NCBI GenBank assembly: GCA_029990175.1
Contig: JARKIP010000010.1
Location: forward strand, 43,022,001-43,086,000
Length of the DNA: 64,000 nt
Direction of reading: 5' to 3'
From: Petunia secreta
Taxonomy: Eukaryota; Streptophyta; Magnoliopsida; Solanales; Solanaceae
The notes beneath the pieces are model-generated. The model saw only the letters and a program-made list of their open reading frames with translations. It made no database searches and had not been told where the DNA came from. Below, in pieces: positions 25,191 to 37,881 of this stretch. Both the position numbers and the translations under genes were made by a program. How positions within the stretch are numbered: the first letter of the stretch is position 1; the number at the start of each line of letters is the position of its first letter.

Positions 25191-26713
25191 TAATGCATTA
25201 GCATTTTGTGTACATTTGCAACTCTTTTTGACTAGCTTTCACGTCCTAAAAGCTTTATTATTTGAGTAAATCTTATGTTTATTTTCATGTTTCAGGTTTA
25301 CAAAGAATATCAATGTACAAAGCCAAAAGGAATAAAGAAAAGAATAAAAACAAGTGAACTTTGGCTACATTTTGAAGAACAAGGAAAACAAGCAGCAACT
25401 TGATCGGCTACCCGCCGAATTGCCTGCCAAAGGAAGAGCGAGTTCAAGAGCTCATTAGAACCCTGCGAAGCCAAGAGGCGGACCACCGATACAAATGCTA
25501 AAGACGCTATGCGATCTCGCACAAGCTTGTGCGGCTCCGCCGACTACATCAGTGAACTCAGAAGACATCTGCGAGTGTATGAGTTGTCCGCCGCTGATCC
25601 TGCACCGGCCGAACTTGCACCGCAGAACAAGACAATTGAGGAGTTAGAATCGCTATGGGCGGCCGCGCAACCCAATCTGCGGCCCGCCAAGTAACCGACA
25701 GTTTAACGAAAAATAGGGCAAAATGGCAATTTTGTAAACATTAGCCTAGTTTTTAAAACCATGCCTATAAATAGGTTGTTATGCCTCCGAGAAACAAGAT
25801 CCTTTTTTAAGCTTAGAATATACTTTAACATACTTTTGAATATTCTTGGAGGCAAAGGAAGGGTTATACTTTGAATCTTCTGTAAGAATTTCTTTTATTA
25901 ATCTAATTCTTCGTATGATTCTTACCATATCATCTCTTACTATGTGTGTGTTAGACCCTAGTATAAGTAGCTAAACTCATACTAGGGGTTTATTCATGAA
26001 GACTTGATGATTTTTACTTAAAACTTATTTTTACTCTTGTGTAATCAATGGGTAAAGATGAATCTAGTCCTCTTTTGTACTCTCATTGACTAGGGTCTGA
26101 GGCACGGCCTCACTTGAACCTAACCCTACTTTGCTTTCATCACCCTAACGAGGTTGAAGATGTAGGTTAATGGAAAATAGCGAGAATTTGGGTTACATTG
26201 GCTACGACATACCCCATCTAAAGAGAAAGACTCCGAATAGGTCATTCACGCTCAGGTCTTTGGACTCGGATTTATCGCACCCCATTATTGACCCTAGCGG
26301 GCTTGATATGATAAATCCTCTTTATCCCTAACGGGTTTTGAGGAATACATTCGAGGCCCGACCATTTGTACTACTTATATGATTTACGAGGTTGAGGCAA
26401 GGGTTTGAGTGAAAAGAATCTAGTTGGAATGAGTAAACCCTTAGCTCATTCTCCATATTTACATCCATTTTAAGGTGTCGAATTTATTACTTGCTTTTAG
26501 TGTTAGTCATTAGTAGTAATTGTAGTTAATTTAATCCTATTAAATCTATACTTAGGAATCAACAAATAATTTATAGAACCCATCATTATTCAATCTAAGA
26601 TTAATAGATTACAAGCTAGCTCCCTGAGGAAATCGACCCCGACTCTAGTTGGGTACTACTATCTTTGACGATCGACCCGTACCTTTATAGGTGAGTGGAT
26701 TGAGCGCGCATCA
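25191..26713 (+). repeat. 5' LTR of the Athila element
   Basis: It starts TAATGCATTAGC (canonical TG changed to TA) and ends GCGCGCATCA. TATAAATA at 25766-25773 is the likely core promoter. A near-perfect palindrome CGCACAAGCTTGTGCG lies near 25517. It matches 37882-39404 end to end. Confidence 0.92.
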
Positions 26714-26718
26714 AATTT

Positions 26719-26736
26719 TGGCGTCGTTGCCGGGGA
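26719..26736 (+). other. Primer binding site, tRNA-Asp type
   Basis: TGGCGTCGTTGCCGGGGA lies five bases after the LTR. It is complementary to the 3' end of plant tRNA-Asp with one likely substitution (T in place of C in GGCGCCG). It marks where minus-strand DNA synthesis would begin. Confidence 0.85.
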
Positions 26737-26843
26737 GCTACGGTACATCTATTAGATTGAATACTTCGTGTTCTTATCTTGTTAGTTATTCCTACCATTT
26801 TACCTCTTATTTTTGGTTTACCGTGTGTAGGTGACTACTAGCA

Positions 26844-28881
26844 ATGAGAAGAAATCTAGATCAAGCTGTGAGGAACCCCCTCTACAATCGTGCAAATAAG
26901 GGAGTTCCATTTCCAAATGCTCCAATGGCTCCAACCGATTATGATGAAGAAACCGAGGAAGATTATGATGACACCTCTCTTAGTGAGGAGAGTTATGGAA
27001 CTCATGATGTGTTCGAAGAGAATGACCAACCGCAAGTGGAAGATGGTGCCCCAATTGATAGAAATCCTATTGGCAAAAACCAAGCCAATGCGAGAGTGAA
27101 TGTTGACAACAATGATGGTGTTGCGGGTAATGCACAACAAACAAGAAACAATGCTAACCGAGGAAGCCGAGGTGTGAACCGAGGTGTTCGTGTTAATCAA
27201 GCTAATCAAAGAGCCAATCGACTGAATGTTCGCAATGTCAACCAGAACCAAAGGAATGCAAGGGTTGCCCGAAATGCAAATCCATCGGTGCAAGATGTGG
27301 AAGAGTCCGATGAATAAGTGAATAGGGATAGTTTTGCTCGTGCAATTATTCCACCACACATTCATGGTAATGTTACTTTCAACACTCCACAAGTGATCTT
27401 GCACGGGCTTGGTCAAAATGGATACTTTAGTAGAGGCAAGCATGATGAGCCAAATGAGAATTTGAGGAATTTCATCCAAACATGCCATCTCTACAAGTCG
27501 GCCCATTGTATGGAAGAATCTTTACGCCTAATGGTCTTCCCCTATTCTCTATTCGGGAAGGCCAAGGCATGGTTGAACAAGTTACCAAAGAATTCAATTT
27601 ACACTTGGGAGGAACTTGTGAAGCAATTTTTGGCAAAATTCTTACCAAAGGGTAAGCAAGCTTCAATGAGGGACAAGTTTTATATGTTCAAGCAAGATCT
27701 AACCAATTCATTATGTGAAGCTTGGGAAGCTTTTCAAGAAGTTCTACTATATTGCCCAACTCATGGTTTTGGAGAAGACATGCTCCTACAATGTTTCTAC
27801 CAAGGTCTCAACAAGATCAACCAATTGGCTGGAACAATTTGTGTGGAGGTGCTATCATGGATAAGACATATCAAGAAGTCAAGGATATTCTCAACAAGGC
27901 TACCAAACAATCTCAAGATTGGCAATCTAGAGCCCAAAACCCAAGTAGTGATAGAGGAATGAATCCAATGATGATGAAGAGATTTGAAGATCAAGAAGAG
28001 CAAATGACTCGAATTCTTACCAACATTGAGCTTCTTAGAGGTGCCACGGAAGACAAGGAGAAGAAAGTGAATAAGGTGGAAAATCTTCAAGTTACAAATG
28101 TCGGTCATCAAGTAGCCCCTATGGGTTATGTGAACCCCAGAGCTCCACCTCTTACCCTTCTTCAAAGAGGGCAAGAAGAATACTTTCCGGAACAGTGTTT
28201 CAATGTCCATGGTGAAGAAGAAGCCAATTATGTGTCTAACTATCAAGGTGGTTATCAAGACAAAATTGGAACAACAACAATAAAGATGGGAGAAGAGTTG
28301 GTATCTCTCAAGGCTATGTTCCAAGAGCCCCATTCAAGCAAGGCGAGAATGAACGAAAAGGTCCATCCAAGTTGGAAGAAATGATGGGAGAGGTGCTAAA
28401 GAATCAAGAAAGTTACTCCTATGATATCAAAGAAATCAAGCAAACGGTCACATCTCACAATACTTCCATTAAGGCTGTTGAATCTCAAATGAGTAGCCTA
28501 TCTCACCAAGTGAATCAAAGACCTCAAGGAGCACTACCTAGTGACACAGTGGTGAATCCTAAGAAGAATGGCAAAGATTATGTGATGGCAGTTATAACCC
28601 GGAGTGGGAAAATATGGGATGATCCCAAAGTAAAAGATGATGGTGTGGACATAGAGGTGCAAGCTCATGACCAAAACAATGGGGAAGAGCTGAATCAAGG
28701 CAAGGCAATTGATGTGGATGTAGAGATTCCAAGACATGAAATTGATGACGATGCAATCCCTCAAGAACCAAATTTCAAAGTCACTACCACTCAAAAATCC
28801 AAATCAAAGAAAACTCCACCACCCAAACAAAGCCCTCATAGTCCAAGCACCATTCCCAAAATTACACTTCCTTTCCTATAA
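26844..28881 (+). pseudogene. Athila gag, broken
   Basis: The frame opens at ATG 26844. It is stopped once by TAA at 27315-27317 and continues in the same frame to about 27840. It then shifts frame near 27842 and again near 28370. Conserved gag content includes RAIIPPHIHG, LRLMVFPYSLFGKAKAWL and KFLPKGKQASMRDK in the first part, and MDKTYQEVKDILNKA further on. It would have formed the particle that packages the RNA. The many lesions show that it is not translated as one protein. Confidence 0.88.
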
Positions 28882-28980
28882 AAGAGTATCAAGCAAAGAC
28901 AAGCATCACAAGCCAAGAAGATTTGGGATAAAATAGAAACAACGTCTATCAAACTCTCTTAGGTTGATGCATCAAGCCAA

Positions 28981-29844
28981 ATGCAAAATGTTGCTAAACT
29001 CGTGAAAGATCTTATTACCAAGAAGACTTGTGATGATTATGAACCAAGCAAGGTAACTCGTCAATGTAGTTCAATTGTTTGTAAGCATATGGCAAGAAAG
29101 ATGGAGGACCCCGGAGCATTCACGGTTCCATGCACAATTGGAGGGACTCATTTACCTAAAGCTCTATGTGATCTTGGAGCTAGCATCAATTTGATGACAT
29201 ATGCAGTGTACAAAATATTGACTATCAAGAAAGTTCCAAAAGCCACAATAATAAACTTGCAAATGGCCGACCGTTCCATAAAGCAACCAATTGGAGTTGT
29301 CATTAATGTTCTGGTGAAGGCGGAGAAGTTTATATTCCTGGCAGATTTTGTTATCTTAGATTGCCTGGTGGAATTTAATGTTCCCATTATCCTTGGGGAT
29401 CTATTTCTAGCTACCGGGAGAGACCTATGTGATGTGGAGAAGGGAGAGCTCACTTTTCGATTCAATGGAGAGAAGGTTGTGTTCCATATATGCAAAACAT
29501 TAAAACAACCTATGGAGGAGGAAGCCAATTGTTCTTATGTGGATATGGTTGTGGATGCACTTGTAGAAAAAGAGAGTGTCCAAGTGAGCCAAGTGGATGA
29601 AATGGACGCGGCCATTTGGAACATGGATATTGACAATGAGGAGAGTATTGCCGAGTGTGTGAAAGCATTGGAAGGGTTGGGCACTAGACCCTACATTTCC
29701 AAAAAGCTCTCACTTGACTTTGAGAACCGAACCACTCCACCTACAAAACCATCCATAGAAGAACCTCTCATTCTTGAACTCAAAGTCCTACCAACCCACT
29801 TGAGATATACTTTCCTAGGTCCAAACTCCACTCTTCCAACTTAA
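28981..29844 (+). pseudogene. Athila aspartic protease region of pol
   Basis: An open stretch of 287 codons contains the retropepsin active-site motif CDLGASINLM and downstream VPIILGDLFLATG, the ILGR/D-type flap and strand. The protease would cleave the Gag-Pol polyprotein. The stretch itself is open, but it is out of frame with gag before it and stops at about 29842, ahead of the RT. Confidence 0.85.
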
Positions 29845-29849
29845 CAAAA

Positions 29850-31412
29850 GAGCAAAAAGATCAATTAGTTGAAGTAGTGACAAGGAGAATTAAAGCTATT
29901 GGGTTGACTCTAGTGGATATAAGGGAAATTGATCCGGGAGTATGCACTCACAAGATTCTACTTGAAGAAGGTTGCAAACCAACGGTGGAGCATCAGAAGA
30001 GGTTGAATCCTCCAATGCAAGAAGTTGTCAAGAAGGATATCATAAAGTGGTTAGATGCGGGGGTGATTATTCCACTCTCCGATAGTGAATGAGTATCACA
30101 CGTTCAATGTGTGCCTAAGAAAGGAGGGATGACGATAGTTCACAATGAGAAAGGTGAAGCTATATCAACTCGGACCGTTACCGATTGACGAGTATGTATG
30201 GACTACCGAAAGCTCAATGATGCAACAAGGAAAGATAATTTTTCCCTACATTTCATTGACCAAATTCTTGATTGTTTAGCGGGCCGTGCTTATTATTGTT
30301 TCCTTGATGGATATTCGGGGCACACTCAAATCTCAATTGAAACAAATGATCAAGATAAGACAACCTTCACTTACCCATATGGCACCTTTTCATTTCGCAA
30401 GATGCCTTTTGGACTTTGCAATGCCCCGGCTACCTTTCAAAGGTGCATGCTTGCACTTTTTTATGATATGCTAGAGAACTTTTTAGAAGTTTTCATGGAT
30501 AATTTCTCGGTAGTCGGTGATTCCTTTGAAGATTGTATATCTAATTTAGAGAAGGTCTTAGAGAGGTATGGAGAGACAAAGCTTGTGCTAAATTGGGAGA
30601 AATGCCATTTCCTTGTCCAAGAAGGAATAGTCTTAGGGCACAAGGTGTCCAAGAAGGAAATTGAAGTTGATCATGTCAAGATTGAAGTTATCTCTAAACT
30701 TACACCTCCCACAACTGTCAAGGGAGTGAGAATCTTCTTGGGACATGCGGGATTCTATCGCTGCTTCATTAAAGATTTTTCCAAGATTGTGAACCCTTTG
30801 TGCAAATTGCTAGAGAAAGATGTCAAGTTTGAATTCAATGAGCCATGCTTGAAAGCTTTTGAGAAGGCAAAGAAAAGATTGACAACCGCACCGGTGATAG
30901 TGAGCCTAAGATGGGATCTTCTATTTGAACTTATGTGTGATGCTAGTGATGTAAAATTAGGGGCCGTGCTTGGCCAGAGAGTTGAGAAGATGTTTCATCC
31001 GATATATTATGCTAGCAAGACCATGAATGGAGCTCAATTGAACTATACGATGACAGAGAAAGAGTTATTGGCCATTGTATTTGCTTTTGAGAAATTTCGA
31101 TCTTATTTGATGGGATCTAAAGTCATTGTGCACACCGACCACTCCACCATCAGGTATTTGATGGCCAAGAAAGACTCAGAAGCAATATTGATACGATGGG
31201 TGCTCTTGTTACAAGAATTTGATCTTGAGGTGCTTGATAGAAAGAGAACCAAGAATCAAGTGGCGGACCACTTATCCCGTTTGGAGAAGGAGGGTCGCCC
31301 AAAAGAAACCCTTGAGATCAATGATTCTTTTCAGGATGAGAGAATATTTCCGGTATCTTGGGAAGAGATCTCTTGGTACGCGGACTTAGCCAATATTGTT
31401 GCATGTGGATAG
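29850..31412 (+). pseudogene. Athila reverse transcriptase and RNase H, broken
   Basis: One frame with two internal TGA stops (30090-30092 and 30186-30188) holds RT motifs VCMDYRKLNDATRKDNF, FLDGYSGHTQI and FRKMPFGLCNAPATFQ. The catalytic FMDD box reads FMDN (about 30493-30504), so the second catalytic aspartate is lost. RNase H follows with ELMCDASD, EKELLAIVFAFEKFRSYL and VHTDHS. The frame ends in TAG at 31410-31412. Confidence 0.9.
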
Positions 31413-32630
31413 GTCTGGAAGATTTCTCATTCAATCAAAAGAAGAAGTTGATGAAAGATGCTCGAAAATACTTTTGGGATGATCCCATTTATTCAAAGTA
31501 TATGTCGATGGAATGATAAGAAGATGTGTTGCCGAAGCCGAGCAAGGAGCTATTCTTGAAGGATGTCACTCCGCTCCATATGGAGAACATCATGGTGGTG
31601 TTAGAACGGCGGCGAAGGTACTTGAATGTGGTTTCTTTTGGCCTACTTTGTACAATGATGCTCATGAATATACAAAGAGTTGTGATCAATGTCAAAGAAC
31701 AGGGGGAATCTAAAAAAGGCATGAAATGCCCCAAAACTCTATTGTGGAAGTAGAATTTTTTGATGTATGAGGGATTGACTTCATGGGTCCTTTCCTAAGT
31801 TTTTATAGCATGAAATACATCCTTGTGGCGGTTGACTACGTGTCCAAATGGGTTGAGGCAATTGCCTTGCCAAACAATGAAGCTAGAAGTGTCACCGCCT
31901 TCCTCAAGAAAAGCATTTTCACAAGATTTAGCACCCCTCGCACAATCATAAGTGACGGGAGAACTCACTTTTGAAATCAAGCTTTTAATTCCTTGTTGGA
32001 GAAGTATGGGATGAGACACAACGTTGCTACACCTTACCATCCCTAAACGAGTGGTCAAGTAGAAGTGTCGAATCGTGAGATAAAGCTAATTTTAGCCAAA
32101 TCGGTAATGTGAGCCGAACGGATTGGGCCAAAAAGTTGGATGATGCCTTATTGGCATATCGCATGGCATACAAGATTTCGATTGGGATGTCATCGTTCCG
32201 GTTGGTTTTTGGAAACTTGCCATCTCCCCATCGAGTGTGAGCACAAAGCCTATTAGGCATTGAAAAATCTAAATATGAATTAGGAGGAAGCTTCCAAGTC
32301 ACGGGTAGAGAAATTGTATGAACTTGAGGAGATGAGGTTCCTTGCCTATGAAAATTCCAAGCTCTAGAAAGAAAAGATGAAGATCATCCATGACAAGAAG
32401 ATATGGAACCGTGCATTCATGGTGGGAGATATGGTGCTATTGTTCAATTCAAGGCTACACCTTTTTCCGAGCAAGTTGAAGTTCAATTAAAGTGGACCCT
32501 ACAAGGTAATGGACACATCACCATATGGTGTTCCAAAACTTTTCGAGTGAATGGCCAAAGGGTGAAGCACTACTTGGGATATGAAGCCGAACCTAGAGAG
32601 GTTGCTTGCATTTATCTCTTGGACCCTTGA
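31413..32630 (+). pseudogene. Athila integrase, broken
   Basis: The HHCC zinc-binding region (H...H..., then KSCDQCQRTG) lies at 31513-31713. The core starts at about 31770, with VAVDYVSKWVEA for the first acidic residue, ISDGRTHF (usually SDGGTHF) for the second and SNREIK for the glutamate helix. Several stops interrupt it, at about 31711, 31767, 31972, 32044 and 32109. The carboxyl end (MVGDMVLLFNSRL) is recognisable to about 32630. Confidence 0.85.
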
Positions 32631-34474
32631 TGAACTGAGGTAACACCGTCGTGCTGCAACGTTAAATCAAGCGCTTCTTGGGAGGCAACCCAAGTTTTAC
32701 TTTTTAGCATTTTCGAATTTTAACTTTTGTGTTAGAATTTTAGTTATTGTAGAAATCGGACATGAAATTCTTGGATAGTTGCAATTGATCTTGGTCAAGT
32801 GGTGTTAGTGCAGGAACAATACAAAGAGTGGAAAAGTGAAAGAATTGAGGAAAGCAAGAACAGAATTGATAAGTGGGAAGGAACCGCCGAAGGAACTGCG
32901 GAAGCCATTCTGTGGCGTGCCAAAGCAACTGCGGGCAGCCGGCTTGGTCGGTGAGCACGCTTGCTCTTGCAGAGTGGAGAAGTATCCAGCCGGTAAAAGG
33001 GCGGGGTACCGATATAGCTTCACAGATGTTCTTGCAGTCCACCGTCCCATGCGCTTGAAAAAGTAACTTGCGCCCTAGTCGCACAGACTTCGGCCCGCAA
33101 CCTTCATGAGTCCTCGTCGGGTTATTCGACTATAAAAGGCCCCATATAAGTTTATTTTTCACTTTTCACACACCCCACTGTAAAAATTGAACAACCCACT
33201 GACCAGAAATCACTATTCCGACTACCACGACCACACCACCACTCTAAACCACTCAGAAAACATCAGATTTCACCACCCATTCGTGATTCCCTCGACCCGT
33301 TTTCACTTTCATCTCAGATCCCGTAGGTTTTCTTCCCAAGTTTTTAAAATTCTTCTTATTTTTAAGTGTGGGTAAGTTAAACATCATGTTGGGGGTGGGT
33401 TTGGTGAATATCATAACTAGGGTAGTTTTTAACTTGATTTTATAGGAAATTATTCCCTAAATGTGTGATATTGCGGAAGTTGTTGTTGAGTGAAGAAATG
33501 GGTAGAAGAAAAGAGTGAAAAAGAAAGAAAAATAACCAAAATGAACTTAAATGGTAACCATGAACATACCTTGTTATGGTTGATAATCTTGAAACTACTT
33601 GAACTTGGTATGATTTTTGGTTGACTTTTCATTGAAAATTGGTTGAAATTGTGGTCTCGTTCTTGAGAGAGTGTTTGAACATTGTGAGAAGTGAAAAGAC
33701 CACGTAGGAGTAGGTTTGGGGTGTTAAGGGTCGTAAGAATGGAATAACTTGGGATTTGTGCATCATGGATTGAACTTGGCCAATGATTCGGCAAGCCGCC
33801 GATGATGAATTGAGATCGCACTTTGAAGTGCTAACCGACTCGGCGGACTCTCAATTCCACTTGCGGAGCCGCCGGTATAGTCACTGAGCACAGATTTTGT
33901 GCAAGAGAGACTTGTCTCTCGCACCTCAAATGGCGATCAGCCGAGCAAAGAAAGGTGCCGCAAAATGAATTGCGAAATACATTCGGCGAGTTCGCAGCCT
34001 CTTTTGGGAGCCGCCGATGTAATAAGTGAGCATGGGAATTAAGCATGAGAGGCTTGCCTCTTGCACCTCAAGAGGCGTCCCGCCGCTAAGGAGAAAAAGG
34101 TCGGAGGCTAGAATACGAATCCATTCAGAAAGCTTGAAAAATTAATTGTTGGGCCGCCGAGTCCATCAGAATGTTTTTGGAAAAAGTGCGAAGAAGGCTT
34201 GCTTCCTGCACTTTGGTTGGCGCCCCATCGATTTCTATCAGCAAGGCTCTCTACGAGCCGCCGATTACCATATGAGATGCAACATTGCTTTTTGCTGGCA
34301 GCCGATGGATGTGATTAAACTGAAAATCCCATTTTGAACTTGCAACTATTTTGTTACTTTCCTAGATTGTATGTGTTGTAGATTAGCTAATCTTTGTATA
34401 ATGTAGGAGTAGGATAGTGTAGTTGGTACATGAACTGACACTTCTATTGGAGTTGATCTTGTCCAGATACTGAA
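32631..34474. repeat. Athila internal spacer with degenerate hairpin repeats
   Basis: No coding region is seen. GC-richer patches at about 32870-33070 and 33785-34330 carry recurring GCCGCCGAT and hairpin arms of the type GAGGCTTGCCTC followed by TTGCACCTC, at about 33907, 34047 and 34191 (spacing about 140-144 bases). A GTTGGGGGTGGG purine-rich tract lies near 33388. Similar hairpin and CCGCCGA motifs occur inside the LTRs. Confidence 0.6.
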
Positions 34475-35914
34475 ATGGCACAGCGTCAAGCACCACATAA
34501 AAGAGCAAGAAGGGATACTCCTCCACCAAATAGTTCTTCTGAGAGTGATCCTTTCAACAGTGATTTTTCTGATAATAAGTCATGTGAAGCAAACATCGGC
34601 ACTGATGAAGAGCATGTAGTACTTATTTATGAAAGAAGAGTTGTATTAGACAGAGTAGGGGAATTCAACCCAGCTTTCTACAAAGCATTCCTTAAAATGG
34701 GATGGAGTCAGATATTCACAAGGAGATTGGGAGCAGCTGTTGTGGAGCTCATAATAGAATTTTATGCTGCATTGAGGGAACAAAGTGAACCAGAATGTGT
34801 GGTCGAATGCAGGGGCACAACTGTGGAAGTTTCAGCGAGGGCTCTAAATCAACACCTTCAACTTCCCCACTTTTTTTCAGAAGAGTATATGGCCAAGTTA
34901 GCTATGAGAGAGAAAATGCAAAGGAAGTGGTTGATCCCCATCATTAGTCGAGAAAGGAGACCGGCATGGAATATAGTAGGTGTTATAATCACAACCCAAG
35001 ATCTCAACTTTGAGGCCAAGGATTGGAATGCTATTTTCGGTTCAAGAATCCTACCCACAAGAGAGAGTCACATAATTACTTTAGGAAGGGCAATTCTTAT
35101 TGGGTGTGACTAGGGTACCAATCAACCTGGGGGCTGAAATGGTACAAGTAATGTTCGAGGCTACGAGAGCTGGTGGTGGAACTCTCCCCTATGCTAATAT
35201 ATTGACAGATTTCCTGATGAAGCAGGGAGTGATACTTTGGGGAGTGATGATTATACATTTGCTGCAAGATGCTTTAATTTATATGCAACTGAAGATGAAA
35301 ACAACCCAATCCACCCAATGTCTGTTGCCCCCACTTATGGAGCACTATCACAAGCTGATAGGCCATCCTCCTCAAGAGCTCCTCCACCTCAGGTGCATCA
35401 AGCTGAAGCTACCATAGCAAGTCTCACTGGAGAACTTGAGAAGCTGCAAGGCAAGATGCAGGAGTTCGGGGTACATTTGTGCAACATGCCTCCGATGCAA
35501 CCACCTATACCTTCATCAAGCAAGGTCAATCCAACTGAATTTGACCAGAGTGCAGCCATTGATGCATATACCAAGTATATCTTGAAAATCAAGAAGTGCA
35601 TTCATGTGTTTGCTATCACACATCGGGATATGGCAGAGAGCATGAATGTGTTGTGGAGTGAAAGGGAGCAGAGGCAAGAGAGATCAAGTCTACCAGCAGC
35701 CCCATAAACTATGCATCAGAGGAACATAAGGAGAATGGAAGAAGAGGTACTGGGAGATTTGGGTGTGCTCAGGAATAGAGAACTTGATGAAGAAGTCCAA
35801 ATGGATTTGGCTAGGCTAGCTTCAATGGAGGAAGCAGTTCGAGCAGGAGGAAGCATTTCGAGCAAGAGAAAGAAGAGGGCAAAGAAGATAACAAGCCCCA
35901 AAAGATCATGTTAA
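34475..35914 (+). pseudogene. Athila 3' ORF in the env-like position, broken
   Basis: The reading frame starts at ATG 34475, runs to 35113, shifts frame (about 35100-35240), resumes at about 35237-35707 and has a last piece at 35711-35914. It starts with a basic segment (HKRARRDTPPPN). A conserved block follows (FNPAFYKAFLKMGW ... VECRGTTVEVSARALNQHLQ) that I recall being annotated as a 'putative plant transposon protein' domain. Further on are a coiled-coil-like stretch (IASLTGELEKLQGKMQE) and a basic tail. Athila elements often carry an ORF here called env-like. I see no signal peptide or clear membrane span, so an envelope role is not supported by this copy. Confidence 0.7.
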
Positions 35915-37866
35915 GGGCAAGGGCAAAGAAATTGCCCGAGATGAATAGGGAGTCCTTCTCTCCCTTTTTGATTAACCCCATAAACTTGTGTTTTGTTTTG
36001 GATTAGTTGCTTTGGGACATTGCAACTTTTCATGTTGGGGGTAGGGTAGTTAATTTTTGTGATATGTCCTAAAGTATGTTTTATGTTGATGTTTTTAACC
36101 TAGGATGTTAACTTTAATCTAGGATGCTTATGTTTAATTTCTTGTCTTTAATTCCGTCTTTAAATTCATAGTATAATTGTAGTTAGTTGCCATATAAAAA
36201 AATCCAAAAATATTGAAAAAACGAAAACCCAAACAAATTGAAAAATTTCGAAAATCCCCAAAAAAAAAAAAAAAAAAAAGATTCCAAAGGTACTCCCATG
36301 AACTACGCTTGGGATGTTGCCTTCTTTCCTCTGATTTGCACTTGTTGCATTACGTAGGCAACCCTCGTGAAACTTATTTTTACTTGAGCCCAAAACAACA
36401 ACCACCCCATTGCAAATACCATTTGTGTAAATAGCTTTGAAATTAGTAAATAACCTTCTTGGTTTTCTTTGACTCAGTTCTTTTCCCAAGAAAGTAATTC
36501 TTTTGAACCAGACACTTTTTAGGACTTTAATCATAGAAGTATCATCCTTGTTTTGTGACTTGTTTGATACCAACATGTTAGAAGCACACATGATAAATTT
36601 AGTGGATTGTTTGTTGAGAGTTGTACCTATAACCTTTAGGTTCTTTTGATGACTTTATGCATGTGTAGTATAAGCCAAATCCTTACCTTAAGTGCTTGAA
36701 AGTTGATGTTCTTGTCTCTTGTCCCTTATGCCAGTGAGGTGAGTTTTTGCTTAAGCTTGTTAATTGCATATGCATGTTAGAACTTGGCTTGTGTGTCATT
36801 GAAAATTAATGGAGTGTAAAAATTAGTGATTGGATAGGATGATATGCATTTCTTTGACCCATTTGAGCCTTTCAAGCCACCAAATAAAATTATTCCTTAG
36901 TTAGCCAACTTTGAGCCTTGATAGAAATTATTCCTTAGTTAGCCAACTTTGAGCCTTAATATCCTTTTTTTTGATAGCCACATAAAATAGCCCGAGCCAA
37001 TTTTAAGTGCTTGATAGCACTAACCCTCTCTTTTGACCCTATCTCCTTGAGGCATTGAAAAATGTACAACTTAGACTAAAATCCTAAGTTTGGAGGATGG
37101 GAACAAAGAAAAGGAAGCTAAGTGGCTCTTCAAAAAGGAAGATGATTGTATAGAAAAGTGAAAAATGAGGAAAATAAGAAAATCAAGAAAAATACAAAAA
37201 AAAAATAGCAAAAGAAAAATTGAATAGACAAAAATAGAAAAATGAAGCAAAAAGAAGAATAAGAGCCACAAAACAAAGATCAAGAAAGAAAATTTGAAAT
37301 AAGAGCTAAATGTGAAAAGAAAGCTCAAAGTGAAATGAATGAAAAGATAATGTAGTGCACAAGGAGGGAGTTTAGCCACTCTTTATCAAAATTATACCCT
37401 ACCTATATCTAAAAACCTAAACGACAACCTTAGAAGTCCTATTTGATCCTTCACTAATTGACATGCAAGAAATGACAAAGTGACACTAAGACCAAGCCTA
37501 TGACATGTATGTGCTTAATTTGCATTTGTGAGAGTAAGAGGTTAGACTTGAGGGTCCCTTTTGTTTGAGTAATATTGAGAGATAGGGACCCATTCCTTGC
37601 AGTGAGAGCATTAGGGGACTTGATACTTGAAGGTGAAATTAAGAAAGCCTTAGGTGAGTTGAGAAAGTAATTGTGTTATGCATGACTAGAAGTGACTTGG
37701 GTGCTTATGGATTTTTTGGTTAGATTCTCATGTGTGAAACTAAATGTTAGTATCAACCAAAGTCATGAACTTCCTCTTGTCTCGTTCTCATTTTTGAACT
37801 CAATCCCGGTGCTAAATTGTGATACATAAGATAGTGCTTAATGTTGCTTGAAGACAAGTAAAAGCT
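35915..37866. other. Long 3' untranslated region of the Athila element
   Basis: No gene is seen. It contains a GTTGGGGGTAGGG tract at about 36035, an A run at about 36259-36277, a 38-bp direct duplication (36888-36958) and an A/AG-rich stretch at about 37140-37330. Long non-coding 3' regions are usual in Athila. Confidence 0.6.
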
Positions 37867-37881
37867 TAAGTTTGGGGGAGT
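37867..37881 (+). other. Polypurine tract
   Basis: A purine-rich tract ending TTTGGGGGAGT directly precedes the 3' LTR and would prime plus-strand synthesis. Confidence 0.75.

Noticed and set aside
26856..27506. 216-codon - strand frame over Athila gag
   Set aside because: It is a shadow of the sense gag codons, with no start context or similarity. It is not comparable with the spliced antisense gene at 46151-48632.
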